From Bombus terrestris (Eukaryota > Arthropoda > Insecta > Hymenoptera > Apidae): DNA of 64,000 nucleotides. Every line of letters starts with the position of its first letter. Positions within the stretch are counted from its first letter, which is position 1. Position numbers and translations under genes: made by a program. The stretch lies in NCBI RefSeq assembly GCF_910591885.1, contig NC_063278.1, positions 20,413,989 through 20,477,988 of the forward strand, read 5' to 3'. Shown here in pieces: positions 62,408 through 64,000 of this stretch. The notes beneath the pieces are model-generated. The model was not told the origin of the DNA. It saw nothing but the letters and a program-made list of their open reading frames with translations, and made no database searches.

Positions 62408-63958
62408 CTACATGTTGTTAGATTCTGATGTTATTAGTGGAAAGTTTTGTGTATCTATAAGTAAATCTTCATTTATATTTGCTTTTTCTTCAGGTTCAAA
62501 TTCATCTACATCCTCTCCATCAATTATTACTTGAGGACCAGTAGATTTATATTGGAATGCAGAATGTGATAAATCAACTTCAACAGGAAATAACATTGCA
62601 GAGGATAATAAGTCCCGTGTATTAGCATAATATTTTGCTAAACCAGTTGCAAATTTTTGCAATTGCCATACGACATCTTGAACATGTTTATTGTCTAACA
62701 ATTCGAGTTTTACAAGTACATCTGATCTAAGTTTACCAAATTTCGCACGAGCTTCTTGTCGACATCTTAAGATTAGACGATATTCATAATTGCCTGTTTC
62801 CACTCGATAAAAAGGTTCTTCGTAACTTTGTTCCTCATCATCCATTTCTTTTATTTTCAAGCAATAAGAAAGATATTCAAATTTTGCATCAGCATATTTG
62901 CTTATGGTTAATCGAGTATCTGGAATAGCTTTGTGAAGATATGTGCCTAAATCATTTAATATAGGTTTCAAATTTTTTAAAATTGTTATTCCATATTTTT
63001 CCATTTGTCTATGTTGTTCACCAAATTGTCTGAAAGCTTCACTAGCTCGTGGTTGTGGTTCTCTTACTCCTATTGCAGCAAAGGCATCACCAAATACTAA
63101 AATATGCAATGTAATGATACTTAAAATATATATATATATATATAAAATTATAAATATATATATATAATTATAAATATATATATATAATCTCAAAATTGAA
63201 TAATTTTTGACACAGTTAAATTTAAAAGTGATTTTTGGAATTTGATAATTTATTTAAAAATGTATAACAATACCTTTGTATATTTGTATTAAATCAAAAA
63301 AGCTATGTAAAGTAGCATTAGCATGGGAAACTAAACCTCTATACAAATTTTCTGTGCGCTGCAATGCCATTAATCGTTGTACAAGTGCGTCGTTACAAAG
63401 AATGGCACGTGATAATCCAAGTGCATCTGCTGTTGCACTTCCCATTCCTTCAATTAATCTATGTTTTACCTAAAATTAATTTAAGGTTTAAAATAATGTA
63501 ATTATTTATAATAAATATATAAGTTTAGACAATAAATACCTTTTTCAAAGCTATATCAAGAGTACGACCTTGTTTAGGATCAGCATGTAATTTATTATAA
63601 TTAATACTGACTTCAGAATCACAAGATTGTATCATTTTTGCAACTTCTACTTTTGTCTTTCCTTTAACTGATACTCCATTTACTGCTACAAGTTCATCTC
63701 CTGATTGTAAAGTACCATCTATAGCTGCAGGTGAATAGTCAAAAATTTGTACAATATACAAGCAGGGGCATAATGGTGCTCCACCTCCAATACTTATGCC
63801 AATAAGATTACTGCTATCTTTTTGTATTACAATATTGCCAGAAGTTATGGTCATACCCCTGTATAAATTAATAAAACAAAAGAATACATTAATATATTGT
63901 TTCACATAAATTAATGGTATAATACTTATTTGATACAATTTGCTTCCATACTCATATT
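62408..63958 (-). CDS. PICK1: PICK1 (PDZ and BAR/AH domain protein), 5' partial
   Basis: Scaffold that binds C-termini of receptors and kinases through its PDZ domain and curves membranes through its BAR (arfaptin homology) domain; in flies it acts in neuropeptide granule formation. Exons readable: 63926-63958, 63540-63859, 63274-63469 and 62408-63096. The PDZ starts at GNIVIQKD and has the ligand loop NLIGISIGGGAPLCPCLYIV and the GDELVAVNG motif. The linker KVKHRLIEGMG and TADALGLSRAILCND precede the AH domain (VFGDAFAAIGVREPQPRASE, IPDTRLTISKYADAKFEYL, LILRCRQEARAKFG). The C-terminal tail is acidic (DGEDVDEFEPEEKAN), as in other PICK1 proteins. The 33-bp exon at 63926 is inferred from phase; the initiating exon is probably right of the window. 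Confidence 0.94.
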
Positions 63959-64000
63959 CTTAGCATGAAATAAGTTATAAACATATTTATTATAATAACA

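Overview
The window is eukaryotic nuclear DNA from an insect. It is strongly AT-rich. Genes are split into many short exons by small GT-AG introns, and the encoded proteins are animal orthologues of ATM, POLRMT, RABGGTA, PTGES2, IFT122, PLRG1, GPAA1 and PICK1. The base composition, gene structure and kinds of transposon suggest a bee-like hymenopteran, but the order is an inference. No RNA gene or CRISPR array could be supported.

Layout, left to right: the last three coding exons of the DNA-damage kinase ATM (+, 82-1614); mitochondrial RNA polymerase POLRMT (-, 2560-9317, 18 exons, 1220 codons plus stop by my reconstruction); a 4.7 kb non-coding stretch holding a candidate TATA/E-box promoter; a secreted coiled-coil protein of unknown function (+, 14006-16992); a second 4.7 kb non-coding stretch; a small YjbQ/UPF0047 protein (-, 21738-23292); RABGGTA (-, 25590-28910) divergent from PTGES2 (+, 29990-32013); a secreted CUB-domain protein (-, 32586-36277); the ciliary gene IFT122 (-, 37412-45749); a repeat-rich 6 kb gap with a dead Jockey-type retrotransposon; the spliceosomal WD40 protein PLRG1 (+, 51659-53929); GPAA1 (-, 55272-60755); and PICK1 (-, 62408 to beyond the last readable exon at 63958). 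Exon joins given in the entries were made by hand from splice signals, and every complete gene keeps one reading frame throughout.

The genes are mostly unrelated housekeeping functions: DNA damage signalling, mitochondrial transcription, Rab prenylation, GPI anchoring, splicing, ciliary transport and membrane-curvature scaffolding. I see no operon-like logic. The strongest regulatory observation is a perfect palindromic RFX X-box about 105 bp upstream of the IFT122 start codon, next to a YY1/Pho-type motif.

Mobile DNA is the other theme. Four different TTAA-flanked inverted-repeat elements of piggyBac type sit in introns of ATM, PTGES2, IFT122 and GPAA1, and two of them keep transposase fragments. 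A TA-ended long-inverted-repeat element lies between the CUB gene and IFT122. A 5'-truncated Jockey-like element with a perfect 13-bp target duplication has split what looks like an already decaying serine-protease exon.
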